From: Sphingobacterium micropteri
GTDB taxonomy: Bacteria; Bacteroidota; Bacteroidia; Sphingobacteriales; Sphingobacteriaceae
Assembly: GCF_014692515.1 (NCBI RefSeq)
Contig: NZ_JACOIK010000006.1
Span: forward strand, 282,455-346,454
Direction of reading: 5' to 3'
DNA length: 64,000 nucleotides
Within the stretch, counting starts at the first letter, position 1, and each line of letters begins with the position of its first letter. The translations under genes were made by a program, and so were the position numbers. Below are positions 44,273 through 52,674 of this stretch, in pieces. The notes beneath the pieces are model-generated. The model had not been told where the DNA came from, made no database searches, and was given only the letters and a program-made list of their open reading frames with translations.

Positions 44273-47080
44273 ATGTGTATGAGAAGTATAACGAAAACAA
44301 TAGATTTAATTTGGTGCATTGACGGGGTTCTCATTTCCGCATTTTCTCATGTACGTCTTTTTTTGTCGTTTCTCTTTTTGTGTATAAGCTTATCAGCTTT
44401 TGCACAGCCCAGCGTAGATGCGCTGCGGTGTGAGTTGCTAAGTAATCCCCTGGGAATTGATAAAACAAGTCCACGACTGAGCTGGCAGATACAATCAACA
44501 GAGCGGAATGTGATGCAGACCGCTTATCATATCCTCGTTGCGTCGTCACCCGAGAAACTCGCTCAAAATAGCGGAGATCTTTGGGATTCGGGTAAAAGGA
44601 TATCTGACAACTCGATTGCGGTATTCTACGATGGGAAAGCTTTAGAAAGTGATACGGAAGTTTATTGGAAAGTAAAAATATACACCAATAAGGGGGAATC
44701 AGATTGGTCCGCTCCTGCCTCTTGGCGGGTCGGGTTGCTGTATTACAAGGATTGGAACCGCCGTTGGATCGGCTTTGACGGATACTTTGACAGCGACGAT
44801 AAAGAAGCCGGTTATCTTAGTGCTCGCTATTTCCGGAAGGAAATGTCGTTTTCCAAAGAAATAAAACAGGCTACGGCCTATATCATGGGGCTGGGTTTGT
44901 ACGAACTGTACATCGATGGTCGGAAAGTGGGCGATCAGGTATTGGCGCCAGGATTAACAGATTATACCAAAAACGTTAAATACAACGTATTTGATGTCAC
45001 GAAGTTGTTGAACGGCAGCCAGCATGCGTTTGGCGTGATATTGGGTAACGGACGCTATTATGCCGTGCGGCAGGAAAAGCCCTATAAGGTTAAGCATTTC
45101 GGGTTCCCCAAGATGCAGATGCAGATCCGTATTACCTATACGGATGGCAGCACGCAGACCATCCATACAGACGACACCTGGAAAGGCACAACGGATGGGC
45201 CTATTATATCCAACAATGAATACGATGGTGAGGTGTATGATGCGCGTAAGGAACTGAACGGTTGGGCAAGGATTGGTTACGACGATGCGACATGGATGAA
45301 TGCTACGTATGTGCAAGAGCCCGGAGGGAATTACGACGCACAGATCAATAGCAATATGAAGGTGATGCAAGATCTCCAGCCCGTTTCTGTTACTGCTAGC
45401 GGGAATGGTAAATATATCATCGATTACGGACAAAATTTTACGGGATGGGTCAAGATGCGTGTACAGGGAAAAAGCGGTACGGAAGTAATACTGCGCTTTG
45501 CAGAATCCTTGAATGCGGACGGTAGTCTTTTTCGTGACAACCTCCGTGCGGCTAGGGCAACGGATACCTATATTTTGAAAGGCGGCACAACAGAGGAATG
45601 GGAGCCCCGTTTTACCTACCATGGTTTTCGGTATGTGGAGGTGGAAGGATATCCGGGGGATGCCGTAGCTGACAACTTTGTCGGTCGGCTGGTATACGAT
45701 GACATGGAAACTATTGGCTCATTTAACTCCTCGAACGTGTTATTGAATCAGATACATCGTAATGCTTGGTGGGGAATTGCTTCCAACTATAAAAGTATTC
45801 CGGTCGACTGCCCGCAGCGAAATGAACGCCAAGCTTGGTTGGGTGATCGCCCCGTGAGTGCGTATGGTGAGACCTTCCTGTTTGATAATACCAACTTTTA
45901 CATCAAATGGTTGGAAGATATTCGTTTGTCACAGAAAGAGGATGGTGCTATACCGGATGTAGCACCGGCTTTTTGGCGATATTATAGTGATAATATGACT
46001 TGGCCGGGGACCTATTTGATGGTAGCAGATATGTTGTATCAGCAGACGGGAGATGTTCGGATACTACAAGATCATTATCCGGCGATGAAGCGGTGGATGC
46101 ATTATATGCGCGCCCGTTATATGGACGACGAGGGTATTATCACTAAAGATAGTTATGGCGATTGGTGTGCTCCACCGGCAACCATAGAAGAGGGGCGGGG
46201 GAAGAGCGCGGATAAGAAATATCCCAACCCACTCTTATCTACGGCATACTACTATCATTTGTTGAATATGATGGCACGCTTTTCCGAACATACCGGAAAT
46301 GAGCAGGATCGTGCAGGGTTTGAAAAAGCTGCGGCTAAAATGAAAAAGGACTTCAACAAACGCTTCTACCACACGGATGGCTACTACGGTAATAATACGA
46401 TGACCGAGAACATCTTGGCCATGTACTTTGGTTTGGTGGAGGAAGAACACAAGACGAAGTTAGGGGATAGGATCGTCACGATTATCGAAAAGGAAAATGG
46501 CGGACATTTAAGCACCGGTGTTGTCGGAACGCAGTGGGTAATGCGCACACTGACCGATATGGGACGTGCCGATCTTGCCTATAAGCTGGCCACCAATACG
46601 AGCTATCCTTCATGGGGCTATATGATAGAAAACGGAGCAACGACCATTTGGGAATTGTGGAATGGCGATACAGCCCATCCGAGGATGAATTCGCAAAACC
46701 ACGTCATGATGTTAGGCGATTTGTTGGTCTGGTATTATGAGAACTTAGCGGGTATCAAATCGAAAGAAAATGCTTTCCAGACGATCGTGATGAAGCTGGA
46801 ACAAATCAAAGACCTGAACGCGGTAAATGCAAGCTACCGGAGTTTATACGGTGCTATTTCTTCCTCGTGGAAACGAAAGAACGAGCGATTTGAATGGAAT
46901 ATAACGATTCCGGCGAATACCAGGGCACAGGTGTATATCCCGGCGAAAGAGCTGCGGACGATTACCGAAAGCGGGAAATCGGTTACAGCAAATGGGGATA
47001 TACAGATTATTCAAGAGCAAAACGGACTGGTGTTATTGGAAATCGGATCCGGCAACTATCAGTTTTTATCTAAATTTTAG
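44273..47080 (+). CDS. GH78 alpha-L-rhamnosidase
   Basis: 935 residues, exported (hydrophobic segment FLSFLFLCISLSAFAQ at about 30-45). N-terminal fibronectin-like domain (DALRCELLSNPLGIDKTSPRLSW), beta-sandwich domains (AYIMGLGLYELYIDGRKVGDQVLAPGLTDY) and an (alpha/alpha)6 barrel from about 490 (PVDCPQRNERQAWLGDRPVSAYGE). Candidate catalytic acids are the DGAIPDVAP motif (Asp557 and Asp562) and Glu794 (TTIWELWNGD). It removes terminal L-rhamnose from pectic side chains. Gap of 12 bp to the GH2 gene. Confidence 0.93.
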   Translation: MCMRSITKTIDLIWCIDGVLISAFSHVRLFLSFLFLCISLSAFAQPSVDALRCELLSNPLGIDKTSPRLSWQIQSTERNVMQTAYHILVASSPEKLAQNSGDLWDSGKRISDNSIAVFYDGKALESDTEVYWKVKIYTNKGESDWSAPASWRVGLLYYKDWNRRWIGFDGYFDSDDKEAGYLSARYFRKEMSFSKEIKQATAYIMGLGLYELYIDGRKVGDQVLAPGLTDYTKNVKYNVFDVTKLLNGSQHAFGVILGNGRYYAVRQEKPYKVKHFGFPKMQMQIRITYTDGSTQTIHTDDTWKGTTDGPIISNNEYDGEVYDARKELNGWARIGYDDATWMNATYVQEPGGNYDAQINSNMKVMQDLQPVSVTASGNGKYIIDYGQNFTGWVKMRVQGKSGTEVILRFAESLNADGSLFRDNLRAARATDTYILKGGTTEEWEPRFTYHGFRYVEVEGYPGDAVADNFVGRLVYDDMETIGSFNSSNVLLNQIHRNAWWGIASNYKSIPVDCPQRNERQAWLGDRPVSAYGETFLFDNTNFYIKWLEDIRLSQKEDGAIPDVAPAFWRYYSDNMTWPGTYLMVADMLYQQTGDVRILQDHYPAMKRWMHYMRARYMDDEGIITKDSYGDWCAPPATIEEGRGKSADKKYPNPLLSTAYYYHLLNMMARFSEHTGNEQDRAGFEKAAAKMKKDFNKRFYHTDGYYGNNTMTENILAMYFGLVEEEHKTKLGDRIVTIIEKENGGHLSTGVVGTQWVMRTLTDMGRADLAYKLATNTSYPSWGYMIENGATTIWELWNGDTAHPRMNSQNHVMMLGDLLVWYYENLAGIKSKENAFQTIVMKLEQIKDLNAVNASYRSLYGAISSSWKRKNERFEWNITIPANTRAQVYIPAKELRTITESGKSVTANGDIQIIQEQNGLVLLEIGSGNYQFLSKF

Positions 47081-47086
47081 CATGTA

Positions 47087-48304
47087 ATGAAGCAGATAAG
47101 CACATATACAACAACGACAAAGCGATGTTTGTCGGATTACTTCCTCACTTCGTTCATCGCAATGACGTGTTTTTTTGCTTTTTTCTTCGCGCCCCTAAAC
47201 GAAGCGGTGGCACAGGAAAAAAACGCCTTGTATAAATGGAGAAAAGGCATTGTAAAAGACGAGTTTATCTATGATACAGCCGCTTTTCCTTCCTGTCACT
47301 CCGCGAGTATCGTGGAGACGACAGCAGGCAACTTGGTATATACTTTTTTTGGCGGGACGCGGGAGCGTAATCCGGATGTGGAGATCTATATCTGCCGCTA
47401 TGAAAACGGAACGTGGACCGCACCGATGTCTGTCGCCGATGGCGTGCAGGAAGACGGCAGTAGATTGCCAACCTGGAATCCGGTACTCTACCAAATTCCT
47501 GATGGCGACTTGTTATTGTTCTATAAAGTTGGTCCAAAACCGTCGGAATGGTGGGGTTTGTTGAAACGTTCGACAGATGGCGGAAAAACTTGGTCGGCCG
47601 CAGAAAAGCTTCTTGATGGATTCCTTGGACCGATAAAGAATAAGCCCGTTTTATTAAGTAATGGCAATTTAATTTGCCCCACAAGCACCGAGGGGAATGG
47701 TTGGAATATTCATTTTGAAATCACAGCTGACTTTGGGAAAACTTGGCGAAAAGTGGGGCCGATTGCTACAGGAGAAGATAATCTCCAAGCAATTCAGCCT
47801 AGTATTTTAGATCATGGGAACGGTAAATTACAGATTTTAGCGAGAAGCCGTAATTGGGCTTTGATAGAATCATGGTCTTACGATAATGGGGAAACGTGGA
47901 CACCGTTGAACAAAACGACGCTGCCCAATAACAACTCTGGTACGGATGCCGTCACGATGGAAAATGGAATGCATGTGCTGGTATACAATCACGTATTGCC
48001 GGGCCCTGAAAATCCAAAAGGACCGCGTACACCACTGAATGTCGCGGTTTCTAAAGACGGTAAAAAATGGGATGCCGTTTTGATTTTGGAGGATTCTCCG
48101 ATCAGTCAATATTCCTACCCGGCCGTTATACAGACGAAGGATGGCTTATTGCATTTCGCTTATACATGGCGGCGACAAAAGATGAAGCATGTGGTGGTAA
48201 ATCCGAAGAAATTAAAGAGAAGAGCAATCAAAGACGGCGTCTGGCCAAGTGTCAAGGGCTACGAGCTGCCTACTTTAGAAACGTACAAAGCAGAAGAAGA
48301 ATAA
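47087..48304 (+). CDS. secreted sialidase-like BNR beta-propeller protein
   Basis: 405 residues; a hydrophobic signal region (SFIAMTCFFAFFFAPLNEAVAQ) lies at about 22-43. Four Asp-box turns mark a six-bladed sialidase fold: RSTDGGKTWSA, ITADFGKTWRK, SYDNGETWTP, VSKDGKKWDA. Other conserved-looking pieces are PSCHSASIVET, FFGGTRERNPDVEIY and NKPVLLSNGNLICPTSTE. It belongs to the BNR_2 group often labelled exo-alpha-sialidase; since the genes after it handle a keto-deoxy acid by my reading, it is a candidate for releasing an ulosonic acid from pectin. Substrate not proven. Confidence 0.8.
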   Translation: MKQISTYTTTTKRCLSDYFLTSFIAMTCFFAFFFAPLNEAVAQEKNALYKWRKGIVKDEFIYDTAAFPSCHSASIVETTAGNLVYTFFGGTRERNPDVEIYICRYENGTWTAPMSVADGVQEDGSRLPTWNPVLYQIPDGDLLLFYKVGPKPSEWWGLLKRSTDGGKTWSAAEKLLDGFLGPIKNKPVLLSNGNLICPTSTEGNGWNIHFEITADFGKTWRKVGPIATGEDNLQAIQPSILDHGNGKLQILARSRNWALIESWSYDNGETWTPLNKTTLPNNNSGTDAVTMENGMHVLVYNHVLPGPENPKGPRTPLNVAVSKDGKKWDAVLILEDSPISQYSYPAVIQTKDGLLHFAYTWRRQKMKHVVVNPKKLKRRAIKDGVWPSVKGYELPTLETYKAEEE

Positions 48305-48325
48305 ATAGATTATCGAAATAAAAAT

Positions 48326-49477
48326 ATGTCAATAGATCGGATATTAAAGGTTAGCTTTCCGGGGGCGTTGGTTTTTGGAAATGGTGTGCTGAAGCAGCTG
48401 GCCGAAGATGTGGTGGCGCAGGGATATAAAGCGGTCGTTATCATGACAATCAAGCCACTGTTGGGTTCGTTAGCGGATTTGATGGTAGCATTGGAAAGAA
48501 ATAATATAGCGTTACTGATCGATACCAGTATTGAACAGGAGCCTTCCTTTTCAGATGTGAAACAAGTGTTGGAACAACTTTCAGCGTTTCCTGCAGATGC
48601 AATCATCGGCATCGGTGGTGGCAGTGTATTGGACGTGGCAAAAGTGGTAGCTGCACAGCTAGATAATACGCAATCTCTGGAAGATATTGTCGGAAACGGG
48701 ATGTTAAAGGGAAGAAATAAGGCGCTTATTTGTGTGCCGACCACCTCGGGAACGGGAAGTGAGATGTCTCCAAATGCGATTTTGGTAGATGATGAAAATC
48801 AGAAAAAAGGTATCATCAGTCCTTTTTTGGTTCCGGATAAAGTCTATATAGACCCTTTGCTTACGATTGGTGTGCCGCCTGCTGTTACAGCTGCTACCGG
48901 CTTGGATGCGTTGACACACTGTTTGGAAGCATACACCAATAAATTCTCGCAATCTTTTATCGATATGTATGCTTACGAGGGTATGCGGCTGATAGCAGCA
49001 AACTTGGAAGAAGCGGTTCATAATGGAACAAATGAGGAGGCGCGGTATCATGTAGCGATGGGAAGTATGCTGGGCGGATGCTGCTTGGGGCCGGTTAATA
49101 CCGCGGCAGTACATGCGCTATCGTATCCGTTGGGAAGTATGTTTCACTTGGCACATGGACTTTCCAATGCATTGCTATTACCCTATGTGATGGAGTATAA
49201 CTATGTGGCTTCTCCAAAGAAGTATGCCGAAGTGGCGATTGCTTTAGGATGTGACCGCTTAACCACGGATGAAGAGACAGCTCTTGCCGGTATTGCAAAA
49301 ATAAGAACACTGATCAGCGCTTGCGGTATCCCAGCTCGTTTACGCGATGTGGAAATACCTAGAGAGGCTATTCCTCAAATGGCGGAGGATGCCATGAAGA
49401 TTACACGGTTGTTGGTAAACAACCCGCGGGAAATTACCCTGCACGATGCCATATCAATATTTAATGCTGCCTATTAA
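48326..49477 (+). CDS. iron-containing (type III) alcohol dehydrogenase
   Basis: 383 residues, cytoplasmic. NAD(P)-binding motif GIGGGSVLDVAK at about 92-103, substrate/cofactor region VPTTSGTGSEMSPNAILVD, and metal ligands in GLDALTHCLEAYTN and in HLAHGLSNALLLPYV. Such enzymes reduce short aldehydes or oxidise alcohols. It is the first of five tightly spaced genes (aldolase, PdxA2, DUF1537 kinase, symporter), so it probably reduces the aldehyde made by the aldolase. Substrate identity is inference; see findings. Confidence 0.9.
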   Translation: MSIDRILKVSFPGALVFGNGVLKQLAEDVVAQGYKAVVIMTIKPLLGSLADLMVALERNNIALLIDTSIEQEPSFSDVKQVLEQLSAFPADAIIGIGGGSVLDVAKVVAAQLDNTQSLEDIVGNGMLKGRNKALICVPTTSGTGSEMSPNAILVDDENQKKGIISPFLVPDKVYIDPLLTIGVPPAVTAATGLDALTHCLEAYTNKFSQSFIDMYAYEGMRLIAANLEEAVHNGTNEEARYHVAMGSMLGGCCLGPVNTAAVHALSYPLGSMFHLAHGLSNALLLPYVMEYNYVASPKKYAEVAIALGCDRLTTDEETALAGIAKIRTLISACGIPARLRDVEIPREAIPQMAEDAMKITRLLVNNPREITLHDAISIFNAAY

Positions 49478-49478
49478 A

Positions 49479-50417
49479 ATGAAAGAAATAAGAAGAAAAA
49501 AAGAAACTATTGTGCCAGTGGTTGCGCCACTGAAACAAGATTTAAGTTTGGATCAAGATGCTGTAGCCCGTATATTTTCGTATTTGTATACCAATGGAGC
49601 CACACCCTTTATCCTAGGGACGACGGGCGAGTCGGCATCGCTCTCCAACACGTTTAAAGAGGCATATCTCAGAGCAGCCGTGGCGAATAGACCGGAGGGT
49701 GAAAAATTATATGTGGGCATTTCGTCAAATATCCTCGAGGATTCCATTTCCTTTGCCAACTTGGCGTTCGATTTAGGGGTGTCCGAGGTGGCGGCGACAC
49801 TGCCAACCTATTATAAGTTGTCGGATGGACAGATGGAAAAATATTATCTGGATTTGGCTGAAGCGATTACGCCTAATTTGATTGTCTACAATATCCCGGC
49901 AACTACCCACATGTCTATACCGCTGAACCTGTTAGATCGGCTAAGCCATCATCCTAAAATTGTGGCTGTAAAGGACTCCGAGCGTAATATGGAGCGATTG
50001 GATCAGTCGCTGGAGTTATGGAGAGATCGAACAGATTTTAAGCATTATATGGGCTGGGCAGGAGCATGTGCGCATTCGTTGATTAACGGTAGCGCGGGAA
50101 TTGTACCCAGTTCCGCTAATTTTGCACCGGCTATATACCGAGATATGTGCTTAGCGGTAGAACAAGGTGATTTGGAAAGTGCTTACGCTTTACAAAAGCA
50201 ATCAGATGACTTAGGTGCTTTGTATCAATCCAACAAATCGTTGGGAGAATCCTTATGGGCATTGAAGCTATTGATGAAGCAGTTGGGTTTATGCGAATCC
50301 TATATGATGCCACCCTTGTATACGTTAGGAAAACAGGAAGAAGAACATATTGTGAAAGCCTATCAAACGTTGATAGCAAAAGATAACATTAAACTGAATT
50401 TAGTGAGTCATGCATAA
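49479..50417 (+). CDS. DapA/NanA-superfamily aldolase
   Basis: 312 residues from ATG 49479, 1 bp after the dehydrogenase stop; an in-frame ATG at 49446 would overlap that gene. Class I aldolase features: GTTGESASL (pyruvate carboxylate binding), Tyr in IVYNIPATTHMSI, and the Schiff-base Lys165 (IVAVKDSE). The family includes dihydrodipicolinate synthase, N-acetylneuraminate lyase and several 2-keto-3-deoxy-acid aldolases. With a DUF1537 kinase and PdxA2 next to it and no lysine genes, a catabolic cleavage of a 2-keto-3-deoxy sugar acid to pyruvate plus an aldehyde is the likely role. Confidence 0.88.
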   Translation: MKEIRRKKETIVPVVAPLKQDLSLDQDAVARIFSYLYTNGATPFILGTTGESASLSNTFKEAYLRAAVANRPEGEKLYVGISSNILEDSISFANLAFDLGVSEVAATLPTYYKLSDGQMEKYYLDLAEAITPNLIVYNIPATTHMSIPLNLLDRLSHHPKIVAVKDSERNMERLDQSLELWRDRTDFKHYMGWAGACAHSLINGSAGIVPSSANFAPAIYRDMCLAVEQGDLESAYALQKQSDDLGALYQSNKSLGESLWALKLLMKQLGLCESYMMPPLYTLGKQEEEHIVKAYQTLIAKDNIKLNLVSHA

Positions 50418-51438
50418 ACCAATCATTGGAATAACGATGGGGGATCCAGCGAGTATTGGCCCCGAAATCGCGTTAAAGGCGCTATTGAACCCGCGCGTGC
50501 AGGAAATCTGTCGACCTATTTTGGTAGGCGACGCATCGGTTTTTCAGCAAATCGCGTCGCAACTAGCGATCCCGATCCGTATCCGATCTATTGACGCCGT
50601 TTCTGATGCACAGTTTACATCTGGAGAGGCCGATGTCTTCGATTTGAAAAATACAGACTTGTCAAAAATAAACTTCGGCGAAATGTCGGCCGAGGCTGGA
50701 AACGCTTCTTTTGAGGCGGTGACGAAGGTGATCGACCTGGCCTTAAAAGGGGAAGTGGATGCCACGGTAACCGGGCCGATCAACAAGAAATCAGTTAACG
50801 AGGCCGGGCATCATTTCGCCGGTCATACCGAAATATACGCACATTACACAGAAACAAAGAAATATGCGATGCTCCTCGTGGAAGAAAACATGAAGGTGAT
50901 CCACGTTTCTACCCATGTGTCTTTACGCCAAGCCTGTGACTTGGTGAAAAAAGATCGCATCGTCGAAGTGACGGAGTTATTGCATCAAGGGTTGATCAGC
51001 CTTGGAGAAAGCAACCTGAAGATTGGTATTGCTGGGCTGAACCCCCATGCTGGTGACTCCGGCCTATTCGGTACGGAAGACGATGAAGAAATTGTGCCGG
51101 CAGTAGAAGAAGCACGTAAACGAGGCTATGATGTAGAAGGGCCTGTTCCGGCGGACACCTTGTTTTCGAAGGCCGCTACCGGATATTATGGTGGTATCGT
51201 GGCGATGTATCACGACCAAGGTCATATTCCTTTTAAGCTCACCGGCTTTAAATGGAATGCGGAGAAGAAGCAAATGGATAGCGTGAAGGGTGTCAATATC
51301 ACGATGGGTCTTCCGATCATCCGGACTTCTGTCGATCATGGTACAGCGTTTGAAATTGCCGGAAAGGGTGTCGCGAGTCCGGATGCGATGGTGTTAGCTA
51401 TCGAATCTGCAGTACAGCTGGCACGGAATAAAAAGTGA
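50410..51438 (+). CDS. pdxA2: PdxA2-type 4-phospho-tetronate dehydrogenase (decarboxylating)
   Basis: 342 residues, overlapping the aldolase gene by 8 bp. Family hallmarks: ITMGDPASIGPEIALKAL at the start, TGPINKKSV, and metal-binding histidines in AGHTEIYAHY, MYHDQGHIPFK and SVDHGTAFEIAG. True PdxA makes pyridoxal phosphate; the paralogue PdxA2 oxidises and decarboxylates 4-phospho-D-threonate or 4-phospho-D-erythronate to dihydroxyacetone phosphate and CO2. The adjacent DUF1537 kinase, which makes those substrates, supports PdxA2 here. Cytoplasmic, NAD-dependent. Confidence 0.88.
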   Translation: MHKPIIGITMGDPASIGPEIALKALLNPRVQEICRPILVGDASVFQQIASQLAIPIRIRSIDAVSDAQFTSGEADVFDLKNTDLSKINFGEMSAEAGNASFEAVTKVIDLALKGEVDATVTGPINKKSVNEAGHHFAGHTEIYAHYTETKKYAMLLVEENMKVIHVSTHVSLRQACDLVKKDRIVEVTELLHQGLISLGESNLKIGIAGLNPHAGDSGLFGTEDDEEIVPAVEEARKRGYDVEGPVPADTLFSKAATGYYGGIVAMYHDQGHIPFKLTGFKWNAEKKQMDSVKGVNITMGLPIIRTSVDHGTAFEIAGKGVASPDAMVLAIESAVQLARNKK

Positions 51439-51482
51439 TTGGAAACTAGGGACTGGTAACTGGAGATGGAGACTGGAAAGGC
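51439..51482. repeat. degenerate GGANACTGG-type repeat in operon gap
   Basis: The gap before the kinase gene contains four imperfect units (GGAAACTA, GGGACTGG, TAACTGGAGA, GGAGACTGG) and then an AT-rich run with CTAATC/CTAACA units. Origin unknown; not a terminator. Confidence 0.5.
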
Positions 51483-51525
51483 TTCTAATCGCTAACACCT
51501 AATATTTAATCTCTAAATAAAGAAT

Positions 51526-52635
51526 ATGTCGATATTGGTAATTGCAGATGATTTGACGGGTGCTGCCGAAATTGGGGGCATCGCGTTGCGTTACGGATTA
51601 TCGGTAGAAATCGTCCATACATGCGCTGTATCAACAGACAAAGACGTACAGATTCTGAATACGAATACACGTTCTTTAAAGGCAAATGAAGTGCTTGCTC
51701 ATCTTAGGGCACTTTTTGCGGCCGACTTTTCGTATCGTTGGGATTGGATATACCTTAAGTTTGATTCTGCTTTACGCGGACATATCGTAGCGGAAATCTC
51801 CTTTTATCGCGAAGCCTTTCAGAAAGATAACGTGGTTTTTTGTCCGGTTAATCCCGCTTTGGGACGTGTGATCGCGAACGGTTTGTATTGGGTGGAAGGG
51901 AAACCTATCGGAGAAACAGACTTTGCACGTGATCCGGAGTTTCCGGTGCGGAAAAGCGGGGTGTTGGAGGCGATCGGAGCGGAGACATGGATGCTTGCAG
52001 AAGAAGTGCCGATAGCACCGCATAAAGATATGCCTTATACGGTTGCGGCTGTCCGAGATATGGACGATCTGAATCGGTGGGCAGCTTCTTCCACATCTTT
52101 TGGGATTTATGCGGGGGCAGCCGCATTTTTTGAGGCTTTGCTGCACTATCGCATGTCGGATTTTTCCACAACTGTGGAGGATGAACCCTTTCTAAAATCT
52201 CCTCTTCTGTATGTTTGTGGATCTAATCATGCGCACAGTATTCAACGGGTAAAAAACTTAAATACGGATGACGTAATATATTGGCGCCATATCGGAGAGG
52301 AGGAGGAATTGGCCCGGAATATATGTCAGAAAATCAATAAGAGTGGAAAAGTGGTATTTGCTGTAGAGCCTTCGCATCGCGTAGAGGCACGTATTATTCG
52401 GACATCTATGGCGCAAGTAGTAGCGTTGGTTCAACAGCATTGTGCGGTGCAGGAGTTGTTGATTGAAGGGGGTGCTACCGCAAGAGCGGTATTGGAAGCC
52501 TTACATATCGATACGCTCTGGCCGATATGGGTATACGGGCAAGGCGTGATTCGGAACGATATACCGGGAACTACATGGACAGTAACATTGAAACCGGGGA
52601 GTTATCCTTGGACTGATAAATTATGGGTATTTTAG
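51526..52635 (+). CDS. DUF1537 four-carbon acid-sugar kinase
   Basis: 369 residues, cytoplasmic. N-terminal domain begins MSILVIADDLTGAAEIGG (the DD-TGA motif of the family) and has YLKFDSALRGHI and FCPVNPALGRVI; the C-terminal nucleotide-binding domain has LLIEGGATARAVLEAL and the closing TLKPGSYPW. Members phosphorylate D-threonate, L-threonate, D-erythronate or their oxo forms. Pairing with PdxA2 is the established D-threonate/D-erythronate route to dihydroxyacetone phosphate, so D-threonate or D-erythronate kinase is the best call (inference from context). Confidence 0.87.
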   Translation: MSILVIADDLTGAAEIGGIALRYGLSVEIVHTCAVSTDKDVQILNTNTRSLKANEVLAHLRALFAADFSYRWDWIYLKFDSALRGHIVAEISFYREAFQKDNVVFCPVNPALGRVIANGLYWVEGKPIGETDFARDPEFPVRKSGVLEAIGAETWMLAEEVPIAPHKDMPYTVAAVRDMDDLNRWAASSTSFGIYAGAAAFFEALLHYRMSDFSTTVEDEPFLKSPLLYVCGSNHAHSIQRVKNLNTDDVIYWRHIGEEEELARNICQKINKSGKVVFAVEPSHRVEARIIRTSMAQVVALVQQHCAVQELLIEGGATARAVLEALHIDTLWPIWVYGQGVIRNDIPGTTWTVTLKPGSYPWTDKLWVF

Positions 52636-52674
52636 CCCAATCGATGTAATATCGAATAATGATAGATAAACCTT

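Noticed and set aside
47087..48304. True sialidase acting on sialic acid
   Set aside because: Four Asp-boxes show the fold, but all neighbours are pectin enzymes and no N-acetylmannosamine pathway gene is present.
49479..50417. Dihydrodipicolinate synthase of lysine biosynthesis
   Set aside because: The catalytic residues fit the whole superfamily, but the operon context is sugar-acid breakdown.
50410..51438. Vitamin B6 biosynthesis gene pdxA
   Set aside because: The neighbourhood is catabolic with a DUF1537 kinase, and no other pyridoxine genes are nearby; PdxA2 fits better.
48326..52635. Apiose oxidation pathway (apionate route) as explanation for the DUF1537 kinase
   Set aside because: That route, as I recall it, needs an apiose dehydrogenase, a lactonase and a decarboxylase or RuBisCO-like protein; none is present, while PdxA2 and the aldolase would have no role.
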